From Syntrophaceae bacterium (GTDB lineage Bacteria > Desulfobacterota > Syntrophia > Syntrophales > UBA2185), in assembly GCA_003508565.1 (NCBI GenBank), contig DNUI01000169.1, forward strand, positions 1 to 10,731: 10,731 nt of DNA. Direction: 5' to 3'. Below, piece after piece: positions 1-7,130 of this stretch. Position 1 is the stretch's first letter, and each line of letters starts with the position of its first letter. Under the pieces are notes generated by a model, which ran no database searches, was not told the DNA's origin, and saw nothing but the letters and a program-made list of their open reading frames with translations. Both the position numbers and the translations under genes were made by a program.

Positions 1-21
1 TTAACGCGTCAATGTACTAAG

Positions 22-30
22 AAAGGAGGA
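22..30 (+). promoter_or_regulatory. Strong Shine-Dalgarno site of the dodecin gene
   Basis: AAAGGAGGA is a near-perfect match to the 16S rRNA anti-SD and lies 8 nt before the ATG at 39. Another ATG overlaps just upstream at 34, but it is only 3 nt from this site and its frame stops at 67-69 after 11 codons. The site therefore fixes the start at 39 and suggests the small protein is made in quantity. Confidence 0.8.
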
Positions 31-38
31 GCAATGGT

Positions 39-248
39 ATGTCAGTATACAAAATTATTGAGATCGTAGGAACGAGTCCCAAATCATGGGAAGATGCTGC
101 GCAAGTTGCCCTGACGACTTCTGCTAAGTCACTCGAGGATTTGAGAGTTGCGGAAGTTGTAAAACAGGATGTTACTGTCGAAAATGGGAAAATAACATCC
201 TTTAGGGTAAGACTTAATATTTCATTCAAGTATAAAGAAGGCATGTAG
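39..248 (+). CDS. Dodecin-family small protein, flavin-binding residues replaced
   Basis: This 69-residue protein has the length and pattern of dodecins, small beta-alpha-beta-beta proteins that assemble into hollow dodecamers. The N-terminal strand YKIIEIVGTSPKSWEDAA (residues 4-21), the helix with AKSLEDLR (29-36), the turn ENGKI (48-52) and the last strand FRVRLNISF (55-63) follow the family. Classical dodecins stack flavins on a Trp in a LRWFEV-type motif and contact them with a Gln in the last strand. Here those positions appear to be Val37 and Arg56. The protein may therefore resemble the flavin-free dodecin-like branch and bind another ligand or none. The start is set by a strong SD at 22-30. 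The gene stands alone: it is followed by a hairpin terminator, and a new promoter precedes clpS. The family call is firm; the ligand is unknown. Confidence 0.88.
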   Translation: MSVYKIIEIVGTSPKSWEDAAQVALTTSAKSLEDLRVAEVVKQDVTVENGKITSFRVRLNISFKYKEGM

Positions 249-289
249 TCGGTTCATCATTACTACACACTACATAATAGTATTAGAGA

Positions 290-309
290 GAGGGGTCGCA
301 AGACCCCTC
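290..309 (+). terminator. Hairpin terminator after the dodecin gene
   Basis: GAGGGGTC (290-297) and GACCCCTC (302-309) form a perfect 8-bp GC-rich stem closed by a GCAA (GNRA-type) tetraloop. The downstream sequence (GATATGTTTG) is T-rich but has no true run of Ts, so intrinsic termination may be partial, or the hairpin may act as a 3'-end stabiliser. It lies about 40 nt after the dodecin stop codon and before the clpS promoter, which fits separation of two transcription units. Confidence 0.65.
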
Positions 310-354
310 GATATGTTTGATTATATTCAACTATGTCCGCCTTTAATAACTCCA

Positions 355-383
355 TTGACACGTAGCCTGCCTTGTCTTATATT
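355..383 (+). promoter_or_regulatory. Sigma70-type promoter for clpS-clpA-aat
   Basis: A consensus -35 box TTGACA (355-360) is separated by exactly 17 nt from TATATT (378-383), a 5-of-6 match to the -10 consensus. Transcription would start near 390, giving a leader of about 50 nt before the clpS ATG at 440. No operator or heat-shock (sigma32-type) element was seen around it, so housekeeping expression is the simplest reading. Confidence 0.7.
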
Positions 384-439
384 ATATAAACGGTATAGTA
401 GCAAAGTAGATTACTAACTTGTAAGTTTGAGGGAAAGGT

Positions 440-763
440 ATGCCGAAGAACCCTGATCCTGATTCAGAATATGATAATGATATCCAATTAGAACCTGATG
501 CTGTTTTGCAGGAGCCTAAGATGTATCGAGTTATACTTCATAATGATCATTATACCACGATGGATTTTGTGGTGGAGATCCTTATGGTTGTGTTTCATAA
601 GGCGGCGGCGGAAGCTACAAAGATCATGCTGGATGTACATAAAAAAGGGGCGGGTATTTGCGGTGTGTACACATATGATATTGCCTCCACCAAGGTATCT
701 CTAGTCCATAACATGGCAAAGCGAAGGGAATTCCCTTTAAAATGTTCATTGGAGGAGGCATGA
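440..763 (+). CDS. clpS: ClpS, N-degron adaptor of the ClpAP protease
   Basis: ClpS binds substrates with a destabilising N-terminal residue (Leu, Phe, Trp, Tyr) and delivers them to ClpA. The protein has 107 residues, as is usual. A flexible acidic N-terminal tail (1-26) is followed by the folded core. The binding-pocket signature appears as HNDHYTTMDFV (34-44), with Asn35, Asp36 and gate Met41. VHKKG (66-70) carries His67, the equivalent of E. coli His66, and GICGVYT (72-78) and the C-terminal KCSLEEA match the family. One oddity is His37 where E. coli has a second Asp (Asp36). An SD (AGGGAAAGG) sits just before the ATG. The gene is first in the operon, only 16 nt upstream of clpA. Identification is secure. 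Confidence 0.96.
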   Translation: MPKNPDPDSEYDNDIQLEPDAVLQEPKMYRVILHNDHYTTMDFVVEILMVVFHKAAAEATKIMLDVHKKGAGICGVYTYDIASTKVSLVHNMAKRREFPLKCSLEEA

Positions 764-779
764 TTATCGGAGACAAGGT

Positions 780-3047
780 ATGAAAATTAGTGAAAGTCTC
801 AATCAAATCATTATGGCCGCCTATGCCGAAGCGAATACCCGATCTCATGAATTTGTGACACCGGAACATCTGCTGTATGCCTCGCTGTTTTTTGATGAGG
901 GGGCGGAAATTATTCAAAGATGCGGCGGTGACCCGGAACATTTAAAAAGGGCGTTATCAAAACATCTTCGTGAGAACAATCCAATTGTGGATGGTGCTCG
1001 ATCTGTCCAGTCATTGGGGTTCCAAAACATACTTGAAAGGGCTGTTTGGCATACGACCTCTGCTCAAAAGGAGATTCTGGAATTGGGTGATGTTCTTGTT
1101 TCCATTTTCGATGAAAAGGAATCACATGCTTCATTCTTTCTAAGAAAAGAAGGTGTTACCAGGCTTGCTTTGCTGAATTACATCTCTCATGGGGTATCTG
1201 TAATTCCTGAAACGACGGATGTCCAGAAGCCGGTTAAGAAGCTTCAGGAAAATGAAACTGAACGGGAAACCAAGGATAATGAATCAGAGCAAAACAAGAT
1301 TTTAAAATTATTTACGACTGAACTGACGGCAAAGGCGAAAGCGGGAGAAATTGATCCCCTCATAGGCAGGGAGGATATCCTTGAGAGGACCATCCAGGTA
1401 CTATGCCGGAGATTCAAGAATAATCCTGTCCATGTGGGAGAGCCGGGCGTGGGGAAAACAGCGATAACTGAAGGGCTTGCGCAGCTTATTGCGGGAGGTA
1501 AGGTTCCAAAACGCCTAAAAGGATCAAAAATTTATTCCCTGGATATGGGAGCAATCATTGCCGGTACCAGATTCAGAGGCGACTTTGAAGAGCGCATGAA
1601 GAGGGTGATTGCTGAACTTCAGAAACAGGAAAAGGTAATCCTTTTCATCGACGAGATCCATAGCATCGTAGGTGCAGGGGCTGTTTCAGGCGGTTCTCTG
1701 GATGCATCAAACATCCTGAAACCGTCATTGGCTTCCGGGAAGCTCCGGTGTATAGGTTCCACCACCTATGATGAATACCGGAAGTATTTTGAGAAAGACG
1801 GCGCCCTTTCCCGAAGATTCCAGATGATTGAAGTTCCTGAGCCTACGACAGACGAAACCTTCCAAATTCTGCAGGGCATCAGGAGCAAATACGAAGAATA
1901 TCATCGTGTATCCTATACGGAAGAAGCACTGCGAGCGGCGGCTGAGTTGTCCGATAAGTTTATCAATGACCGCAGATTGCCGGACAAGGCAATCGATGTA
2001 ATTGATGAAGCCGGCGCTCTTGCGAACATGGGGGATCGAGACGAAGATACGGAAAAGACAGTCGACAACCATCAAATCGAAGCGGTTGTTGCGAAGATTG
2101 CCCGGATTCCGGTGAAGAGTGTTTCTTCCTCCGAACTTGACAAGCTTCGAGATCTGGAAGCAAACCTGAAAAATAATATTTTCGGACAGGATCAGGCAAT
2201 TGAAATAGTAGTGGAAGCTATCAAACGTTCACGTGTGGGGTTTCGAGAGCCTCACAAACCTGTTGCGTCTCTTTTATTCGTGGGGCCGACGGGAGTCGGC
2301 AAAACAGAGCTTGCGCGGCAGCTTGCCACAACTCTCGGAGTGCCGCTCCACAGGTATGATATGAGTGAATATCAGGAAAAGCATACTGTGGCGAAGTTTG
2401 TAGGGGCGCCTCCCGGCTATGTAGGCTATGAGGAGGGAGGACTGCTTACCGAAGCTATCAGGAAAAATCCACATTCCGTTCTATTGCTTGATGAAATTGA
2501 GAAGGCGCATGCCGATATCTTCAATACCCTCCTGCAAGTCATGGACTATGCAACATTGACTGATAACAACGGCAGAAAGGCGGATTTCCGCAATGTCGTT
2601 ATCCTTATGACATCGAACGCCGGTGCGCGGGAAATCGGGAAGCAGAGTATCGGCTTCGAGGCAATGACAATTAACCGGGATGCGGTATTGACGGCTGTGG
2701 AGAAGATATTTTCTCCTGAATTCAGAAATCGGCTTGATGCGGTCGTCAACTTCAACGGTCTTACCCATGAAGTGGTACTCATGATTGTCAAAAAGGCTAT
2801 CAGTGAGTTTGCCTCTCAACTGCAGGAGAAACATGTATCCATACAGGTTACCGAGGGGTGTTCCGAATGGCTCGCCAATAAAGGATATTCTCCGGAATTC
2901 GGAGCGAGGGAAATTGCCCGTCTGATCCAGGATAAGATAAAACGGTTTTTTGTGGATGAAGTGCTTTTCGGAAAACTGAACAAGGGCGGGAAGGCTGTTG
3001 TGGATATTGAAAATGATGATGTGATTTTACGAGTAGCCGATGGGTAA
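780..3047 (+). CDS. clpA: ClpA, AAA+ unfoldase subunit of ClpAP
   Basis: ClpA is the hexameric ATPase that unfolds substrates, including those brought by ClpS, and threads them into ClpP. The length (755 residues) matches E. coli ClpA (758). The Clp N-terminal domain fills about residues 1-145. An acidic/lysine-rich linker with ETERETKDNESEQ follows (about 155-167). The D1 AAA+ module has Walker A GEPGVGKT (220-227) and Walker B ILFIDE (287-292), with pore loop RFRGD. The D2 module has Walker A GPTGVGKT (502-509), Walker B VLLLDE (567-572), pore loop GYVG and sensor-2 GAR near the C terminus. The ClpP-docking tripeptide IGF is at 624-626, so a ClpP partner is expected elsewhere in the genome. 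There is no ClpB-type middle domain. An SD (GGAG) lies 16 nt after the end of clpS. All catalytic motifs are intact. Confidence 0.97.
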   Translation: MKISESLNQIIMAAYAEANTRSHEFVTPEHLLYASLFFDEGAEIIQRCGGDPEHLKRALSKHLRENNPIVDGARSVQSLGFQNILERAVWHTTSAQKEILELGDVLVSIFDEKESHASFFLRKEGVTRLALLNYISHGVSVIPETTDVQKPVKKLQENETERETKDNESEQNKILKLFTTELTAKAKAGEIDPLIGREDILERTIQVLCRRFKNNPVHVGEPGVGKTAITEGLAQLIAGGKVPKRLKGSKIYSLDMGAIIAGTRFRGDFEERMKRVIAELQKQEKVILFIDEIHSIVGAGAVSGGSLDASNILKPSLASGKLRCIGSTTYDEYRKYFEKDGALSRRFQMIEVPEPTTDETFQILQGIRSKYEEYHRVSYTEEALRAAAELSDKFINDRRLPDKAIDVIDEAGALANMGDRDEDTEKTVDNHQIEAVVAKIARIPVKSVSSSELDKLRDLEANLKNNIFGQDQAIEIVVEAIKRSRVGFREPHKPVASLLFVGPTGVGKTELARQLATTLGVPLHRYDMSEYQEKHTVAKFVGAPPGYVGYEEGGLLTEAIRKNPHSVLLLDEIEKAHADIFNTLLQVMDYATLTDNNGRKADFRNVVILMTSNAGAREIGKQSIGFEAMTINRDAVLTAVEKIFSPEFRNRLDAVVNFNGLTHEVVLMIVKKAISEFASQLQEKHVSIQVTEGCSEWLANKGYSPEFGAREIARLIQDKIKRFFVDEVLFGKLNKGGKAVVDIENDDVILRVADG

Positions 3048-3083
3048 ATCTTATGTCTTCCGTCCTTTAGCTGTAAATATCTG

Positions 3084-3776
3084 ATGCCTATTTTTCAATT
3101 GATTGAAGAAATCATTTTTCCCCCCGTACATCTGACTTCTGAAAGCGGTATTCTCGCGGTCGGTGGAGACCTTTCTCCCGGCAGGCTTTTGGAAGCCTAT
3201 CGCCATGGTATTTTCCCATGGTATTCCGAGGGTGATCCTATTGTGTGGTGGTCTCCCGATCCGCGCTTTGTATTATTTCTTGATGAACTCAGAGTATCCA
3301 GAAGTATGAAGAAAGTATTGCGTCATAATGTTTTCCGGATCACGTACGATCATAGTTTCCGGGAAGTTGTTCAGTGGTGCCAGAAAACACGGCGGAAAAG
3401 GAAGGGGACGTGGATCACTCATGAGATGCTGGAGGCATACTGCACACTGCATACCCTTGGGTTTGCCCATTCCACAGAAGCCTGGCATGGAGACACACTT
3501 GTCGGCGGTATCTATGGAGTGTCTCTTGGCGGGTGTTACTTTGGAGAGTCCATGTTTTCACTTATGAGTAACGCTTCAAAGGCGGCACTGATAAGCCTGG
3601 TGTATAAATTAAAAGAACTTAACTATGATTTTCTGGATTGCCAGGTTCATACTTCCCATCTTGAGACCCTTGGCGCCCGCTATATTTCTCGTGATGAATT
3701 TTTAAATCTGTTAACCGAAGGTCTCACGCATGAAACCCTGCGCGGAAACTGGAGGTATATGCCCGAATTCAATTAA
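3084..3776 (+). CDS. aat: Leucyl/phenylalanyl-tRNA-protein transferase
   Basis: Aat transfers Leu or Phe from aminoacyl-tRNA to proteins with N-terminal Lys or Arg, creating N-degrons that ClpS recognises. The 230-residue protein has the family blocks in order: GILAVGGDLSPGRLLEAY (22-39), GIFPWYSEGDPIVWWSPDPR (42-61), SRSMKK (72-77), GTWIT (108-112), GGIYGVSLGG (141-150), FGESMFS (153-159) and LDCQVHTSHLETLGA (184-198). Asp185 and Gln187 correspond to the catalytic Asp186/Gln188 of E. coli. No clear SD precedes the ATG. The gene begins 36 nt after clpA in the same reading frame, so translation may depend on ribosomes leaving clpA. It completes the clpS-clpA-aat N-degron operon. Confidence 0.96.
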   Translation: MPIFQLIEEIIFPPVHLTSESGILAVGGDLSPGRLLEAYRHGIFPWYSEGDPIVWWSPDPRFVLFLDELRVSRSMKKVLRHNVFRITYDHSFREVVQWCQKTRRKRKGTWITHEMLEAYCTLHTLGFAHSTEAWHGDTLVGGIYGVSLGGCYFGESMFSLMSNASKAALISLVYKLKELNYDFLDCQVHTSHLETLGARYISRDEFLNLLTEGLTHETLRGNWRYMPEFN

Positions 3777-3940
3777 GGAGCTGTCACGGAATAACAATTA
3801 CATTGATGCATCTCTTCTTTAGGTCATCTTTGCCCGATCCTCAATCGAAATCCTTGAAACAGCGCACTGCCATAGCTATGGTTTTGCTCACTCAGTTCAG
3901 CCAAATATGACCAAATCTGAGATCTTTACCGCAACAGTTT
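3777..3940. other. Convergent intergenic region between aat and the tandem NDK gene
   Basis: The two genes run towards each other across 164 nt with no credible ORF. The only clear structure is the perfect 12-bp palindrome CCATAGCTATGG (3870-3881), followed on the + strand by TTTT. As a hairpin it would have just a 4-bp stem with an AGCT loop, so it is a weak terminator candidate at best. No classical GC-rich hairpin with a T-run was found for either strand. Confidence 0.5.
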
Positions 3941-5119
3941 CTAAGATATAGTGTGCTCGCCTTTAAACCAGCCCTGGATGATTTTTGCACAGTCATTACC
4001 GGCGTTTTCATAGAGGCCGACGATTTTTCTCTCACGTACGGCATTCTCAATTGAATCGGAGGCATGTGCGGCATTCTGCATGATGTTTTGCCCGAAATCA
4101 GATCGTACGGTACCTGCTACAGCTTTTGCAGGATCTGTCACACCGAGGCGTTCACGGATTTTTTCCACCGCGTCATGTCCGCGATAGAGGAGTGCAAGAC
4201 CCCTATGTGTACCTGGCTTGTCGCGGTCGCCTGGTGATACCGTATTCAGGTCAACGCCGGTCATATATTTCACGATTTGCGAAACCTCATATGTGGCATT
4301 CTTTTCGTTGATCACTTCGGCCATGGCTGTGTATTCATCATCGGTGATCTCAAAATTAAAAGATTTTCCAATTCCCTTTCGGATATTCTCAACAACCCGA
4401 TTCGCGAGCTTCTTCTTGAAGACGTCCCGCAGAAATCCATAAAATTCCTCACCTTGGGTGGCGCTCATGCGGACCATACGGGCGCCTACGATCCTGAGCC
4501 CCGTCTTGGAAAACATATCAATCATATTGCCGGGTCGAACCGAATGCTTAAAAAAGTTATCCGGTTTCAGAATTACCAAGGTCGTTTCACCTTCTGCACA
4601 TTCTTCATAAATGCCGGGGTCTTTGAATCCCAGTTTGGCAAAGATTTCAAGATTTTTCCGAGCATATTCCGTAGTGGTTGGTATTAATACCGCAGGCTCG
4701 AAGTAACGGACTTTTCCCTCGGGAGTAGTTACGTAATCGCTGTAGGTGCCGCGTATAGTACCGCGAACGGCCTCCGATTCAGCTTCGGTTGTGAGCTTAC
4801 CGACAACTTCATGGATCCGTTCCACCGCATGTATGCCTTCAAATAAAAGGAACAGACATCGGTTTGGCTGACCGAGGATATTGTCATGTCTCAAGTTCTG
4901 ATCAATGTAATCGACAAGCGTCTTCTTTACCGTGGGATCAATGCCCAGCACTTTCACATTTTTAATATATTCATTCACAAACTCATCCGAGGGGCGCATC
5001 ATGCGGATGCCGACCAAGTCGCAGCCGGAAAATGACATGAGGCGCGCAATAATATTGCCGGTACGGGACTTGATAAGACTGTAAGGGGTTATAAGCACAT
5101 ATGTAAGTTCAGTTGCCAT
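3941..5119 (-). CDS. Tandem nucleoside-diphosphate-kinase-like protein, N-half degenerate
   Basis: This 392-residue protein contains two NDK-like halves, whereas ordinary NDK has about 140-150 residues. NDK moves a gamma-phosphate between nucleotides through a phosphohistidine. The C-terminal half (about 178-371) begins TLVILKPD with Lys185. It retains Arg322, Thr328, Arg339, Asn349 and catalytic His352 in NAAHASDSIENA (349-360), at the same spacing as human NDK Arg88/Thr94/Arg105/Asn115/His118. It carries two insertions, about residues 230-278 and 288-305. The N-terminal half (about 5-165) keeps the fold signatures YVLITPYSLIK, FLLFEGIHAVERI and GTIRG. It has Thr11 in place of the Lys and no His in the HGSDS region, so it should be catalytically dead. 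A GGAG SD lies upstream (5127-5130 on the reverse strand). The C-half may be an active kinase; what the N-half does, perhaps regulation or oligomerisation, is open. Confidence 0.85.
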   Translation of the reverse strand: MATELTYVLITPYSLIKSRTGNIIARLMSFSGCDLVGIRMMRPSDEFVNEYIKNVKVLGIDPTVKKTLVDYIDQNLRHDNILGQPNRCLFLLFEGIHAVERIHEVVGKLTTEAESEAVRGTIRGTYSDYVTTPEGKVRYFEPAVLIPTTTEYARKNLEIFAKLGFKDPGIYEECAEGETTLVILKPDNFFKHSVRPGNMIDMFSKTGLRIVGARMVRMSATQGEEFYGFLRDVFKKKLANRVVENIRKGIGKSFNFEITDDEYTAMAEVINEKNATYEVSQIVKYMTGVDLNTVSPGDRDKPGTHRGLALLYRGHDAVEKIRERLGVTDPAKAVAGTVRSDFGQNIMQNAAHASDSIENAVRERKIVGLYENAGNDCAKIIQGWFKGEHTIS

Positions 5120-5280
5120 ACAAAATCTCCGATTTGGTCATTGTCTATATAAAATTGAATATCCGTAGTATGATTTTATTAAAATGTCAATTACGAATAA
5201 ATAAAGTTAATTTGAAATTTATTTTTTACATTACATTATAGTGCACATCAAAAATCATGTTAAAATTCTTGAAAGGGGAT
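5120..5280. other. AT-rich intergenic region upstream of the tandem NDK gene
   Basis: These 161 nt separate two leftward genes and are much richer in A/T than their surroundings. They hold a 7-bp A/T-only inverted repeat, AAATAAA (5199-5205) and TTTATTT (5218-5224), with an internal AATTTGAAATT. This could act as a weak terminator or an UP-like element. A TTGACA box on the reverse strand is described separately. No small ORF with a ribosome binding site was seen. Confidence 0.5.
5162..5190 (-). promoter_or_regulatory. Candidate leftward promoter of the tandem NDK gene
   Basis: On the reverse strand a perfect TTGACA -35 box lies at 5190-5185. At 17-nt spacing the -10 position reads TACGGA (5167-5162), a poor match to TATAAT. 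The placement, about 45-70 nt upstream of the ATG and inside AT-rich DNA, is right for a promoter, but the weak -10 leaves this uncertain. It may need an activator or use another -10 nearby. Confidence 0.3.
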
Positions 5281-6336
5281 TTAAATCGTGTTTTGCAGGG
5301 CGTACTGACATCGTATGGCAAGACTTTTCAGACGCGGAAGGTGCATCGTGTGCGTGCTGGCATCGATAAGATTCGCGATTCCGTTGGGAATGTGGTTAAG
5401 AAATGATGAGATACTGCGCTTAAGCCCGAGAAATCCATAGGCGCCGAGAGCCTGCATGAGTCGCTGTACCGATGCCTCCCTGAACATATCCAGAAAATAC
5501 GCCCACGTAAGGGATACGGTGACTTGACCCTCTTCACTATCGTTAATTTCATTTCCGCGAAAGATCCAAAGCAGGTAGTAATATCGGAGCAGTTCTGCCC
5601 GTTCATCTTCTGTCAAAGAGACATATGGGTCGTAGAGAAGTGACCCCAGGTCATAAAATAGATTGCCAAAGCGCAGGCCCTGAAAATCAATGAGAACCGG
5701 ATTACCTCCGCAGATCATAATATTCTGAGACTGAAGATCTCGATGCACGAGGCATGGTTTTATATTTTCAAGCCGGTCTGATAACCCTATCAGTTCTTCT
5801 TCCAGGTCATATTTGTCGGAAGGGGTTAGTTCAATCCCGCACAAAGCCTGAACAAAATTTTCGAGGAAGTAAGTTCGCTCCCACCGGTAAAGCTCAGGAT
5901 TGAATTGCTCCATAAGAGAAACTTCCCGCGAAGGGAACTCTTCCAAGGGGAAGGAATGGAGCCTGTGTGCGATAGAGAGAGCTTTTCGGTAATATGCACG
6001 CTTTACCGTCCAGGGTTCATGCCGGAAAGACCATAGATCTGTATCTCCCAGGTCTTCCATGACAATAAAGCCTCTGTGAGGATCATGAGCTATAATAAGA
6101 GGCGCTGGAACGCCAATGTCCCTCAGGAATCCGGCTATTGTTGCGTAGTAATTATTTTCCTTGGTATCCCGTTCATAATGCATGAAAATGGCGGAACTGT
6201 TATTTCCATATCGAAGGCGATAGAATGATCTGATTGATCCGCCTTTGCTACCCGGCATCATGTGGAAGGTGACTTCTTCCCATAGTCCCAACGCCTGACG
6301 CGCAAATTGCAGCATTTCCTGAGGTGGATGTGTCAT
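5281..6336 (-). CDS. amgK: AmgK-like sugar kinase (phosphotransferase/APH fold)
   Basis: This 351-residue protein belongs to the aminoglycoside-phosphotransferase-like fold. The N-lobe shows FMHYERDTKENNYYATIAGF (51-70) and the hinge region RGFIVMEDLGD (88-98). The C-lobe has the catalytic loop VHRDLQSQNIM (197-207; His198, Asp200, Asn205) and the metal-binding VLIDFQG (214-220; Asp217). Together these blocks resemble AmgK, the anomeric MurNAc/GlcNAc kinase of Gram-negative cell-wall recycling, more than antibiotic kinases. AmgK makes MurNAc-1-phosphate, the substrate of MurU, and a MurU-like gene lies 67 nt upstream on the same strand. No signal peptide is present, so it should be cytoplasmic. 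The SD is weak. Assignment to this branch is likely, but the exact sugar is inferred from context; another sugar-1-kinase is the main alternative. Confidence 0.78.
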   Translation of the reverse strand: MTHPPQEMLQFARQALGLWEEVTFHMMPGSKGGSIRSFYRLRYGNNSSAIFMHYERDTKENNYYATIAGFLRDIGVPAPLIIAHDPHRGFIVMEDLGDTDLWSFRHEPWTVKRAYYRKALSIAHRLHSFPLEEFPSREVSLMEQFNPELYRWERTYFLENFVQALCGIELTPSDKYDLEEELIGLSDRLENIKPCLVHRDLQSQNIMICGGNPVLIDFQGLRFGNLFYDLGSLLYDPYVSLTEDERAELLRYYYLLWIFRGNEINDSEEGQVTVSLTWAYFLDMFREASVQRLMQALGAYGFLGLKRSISSFLNHIPNGIANLIDASTHTMHLPRLKSLAIRCQYALQNTI

Positions 6337-6363
6337 ATAAGAGTAGTCTCTGCCTTATGTTTG

Positions 6364-6380
6364 TCCGTTTTCTTAACGGA
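6364..6380 (-). other. Small hairpin between murU-like and amgK-like genes
   Basis: TCCGTT (6364-6369) and AACGGA (6375-6380) form a 6-bp stem with a 5-nt loop inside the 67-nt gap of the leftward operon. It is too short for a confident terminator and has no T-run on the reverse strand. It might attenuate transcription or stabilise mRNA ahead of amgK, or be chance. Confidence 0.25.
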
Positions 6381-6403
6381 GTCCCGAGGATTTCGCAAGA
6401 TTT

Positions 6404-7120
6404 CTATCCCGACAGCAGGGTGTTCATTCTTTCGTATTCTTCCACAGAGCCGATATCGTGCCAAAGGCCTTCGTCAATAACAACCCCGGCCACCGATCCC
6501 GGCTTCTCTCTTATCATCTCGATAAATATCGGGACAACCGACTCCACATGCTCATTCTTCATGCGGTTTAAAAAACGTTTTTCCACAATATAAATACCCG
6601 TGAAAAGGCATCTCCTGATGCCCGGATCGCCCAGAGTATGGCGCAAATCGCATATATCACCATGGTCGTTTATATTCACATTCAAGGGCGTGCCGTCGCT
6701 CCTCAGTGCCAGAGTAACCTCTTTTCGCCTTGCGAAATGTTCGTCCATGAGATGCTGTAACGGCAGGTCGCTCACAATATCTCCATTATAAACCAGGAGC
6801 GCATTATCGTTATCAAGGAGATCTTCGATGTTTTTTATTCCCCCGGCTGTATCAAGAAGAACAGGTTCATGACGAAAGATGATCGGGATTCCCCGCCATT
6901 GCCGATCAGGGAACGTCTGAAGATACTTGTCAGCACAATGATGAGTGTTTACAATGATTCTTTCTATACCTGCCGATATAAGGTGATCCATGGGGTAGGT
7001 GATGATCGGGCGTCTGCCTAAGGGCAATAGGGGCTTAGGAAAGGTATTCGTCAGGGGCCGCAGGCGCGTTCCCAGGCCTGCGCCTAAAATAAATGCTGTT
7101 TTTATAGGTAATTTATCCAT
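6404..7120 (-). CDS. murU: MurU-like sugar-1-phosphate nucleotidyltransferase
   Basis: The protein (238 residues) is a single-domain nucleotidyltransferase with the Rossmann-like sugar-1-phosphate fold. The signature ILGAGLGTRLRPLT (11-24) with PKPLLPLG (28-35) binds the NTP. EPVLLDTAGGI (85-95) and VYNGDI (110-115; metal-binding Asp114) line the active site, and WHDIGSVEEYERM lies near the C terminus. The short length, lack of a C-terminal beta-helix acetyltransferase domain and the LxTAGGI block resemble MurU, which makes UDP-MurNAc from UTP and MurNAc-1-phosphate and so bypasses fosfomycin-sensitive MurA. The amgK-like gene downstream supports this. The gene starts 10 nt after the SpoIID gene with no clear SD, suggesting translational coupling. 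Mannose- or glucose-1-phosphate nucleotidyltransferase is the alternative. Confidence 0.8.
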   Translation of the reverse strand: MDKLPIKTAFILGAGLGTRLRPLTNTFPKPLLPLGRRPIITYPMDHLISAGIERIIVNTHHCADKYLQTFPDRQWRGIPIIFRHEPVLLDTAGGIKNIEDLLDNDNALLVYNGDIVSDLPLQHLMDEHFARRKEVTLALRSDGTPLNVNINDHGDICDLRHTLGDPGIRRCLFTGIYIVEKRFLNRMKNEHVESVVPIFIEMIREKPGSVAGVVIDEGLWHDIGSVEEYERMNTLLSG

Positions 7121-7130
7121 AGAACATCAT

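Noticed and set aside
3870..3881. Perfect palindrome CCATAGCTATGG in the convergent intergenic region
   Set aside because: A 12-bp palindrome with a 4-bp stem is too weak to call a terminator, and no second copy or partner gene suggests a regulator binding site.
4277..4687. A 136-codon + strand ORF antisense to the tandem NDK gene
   Set aside because: It has no ribosome binding site or recognisable domain and lies wholly inside a gene with clear conserved motifs on the other strand, so it is a shadow ORF.
5281..6336. Possible aminoglycoside resistance kinase
   Set aside because: The fold is shared with antibiotic kinases, but the hinge and catalytic-loop sequences and the adjacent MurU-like gene fit a MurNAc/GlcNAc kinase better.
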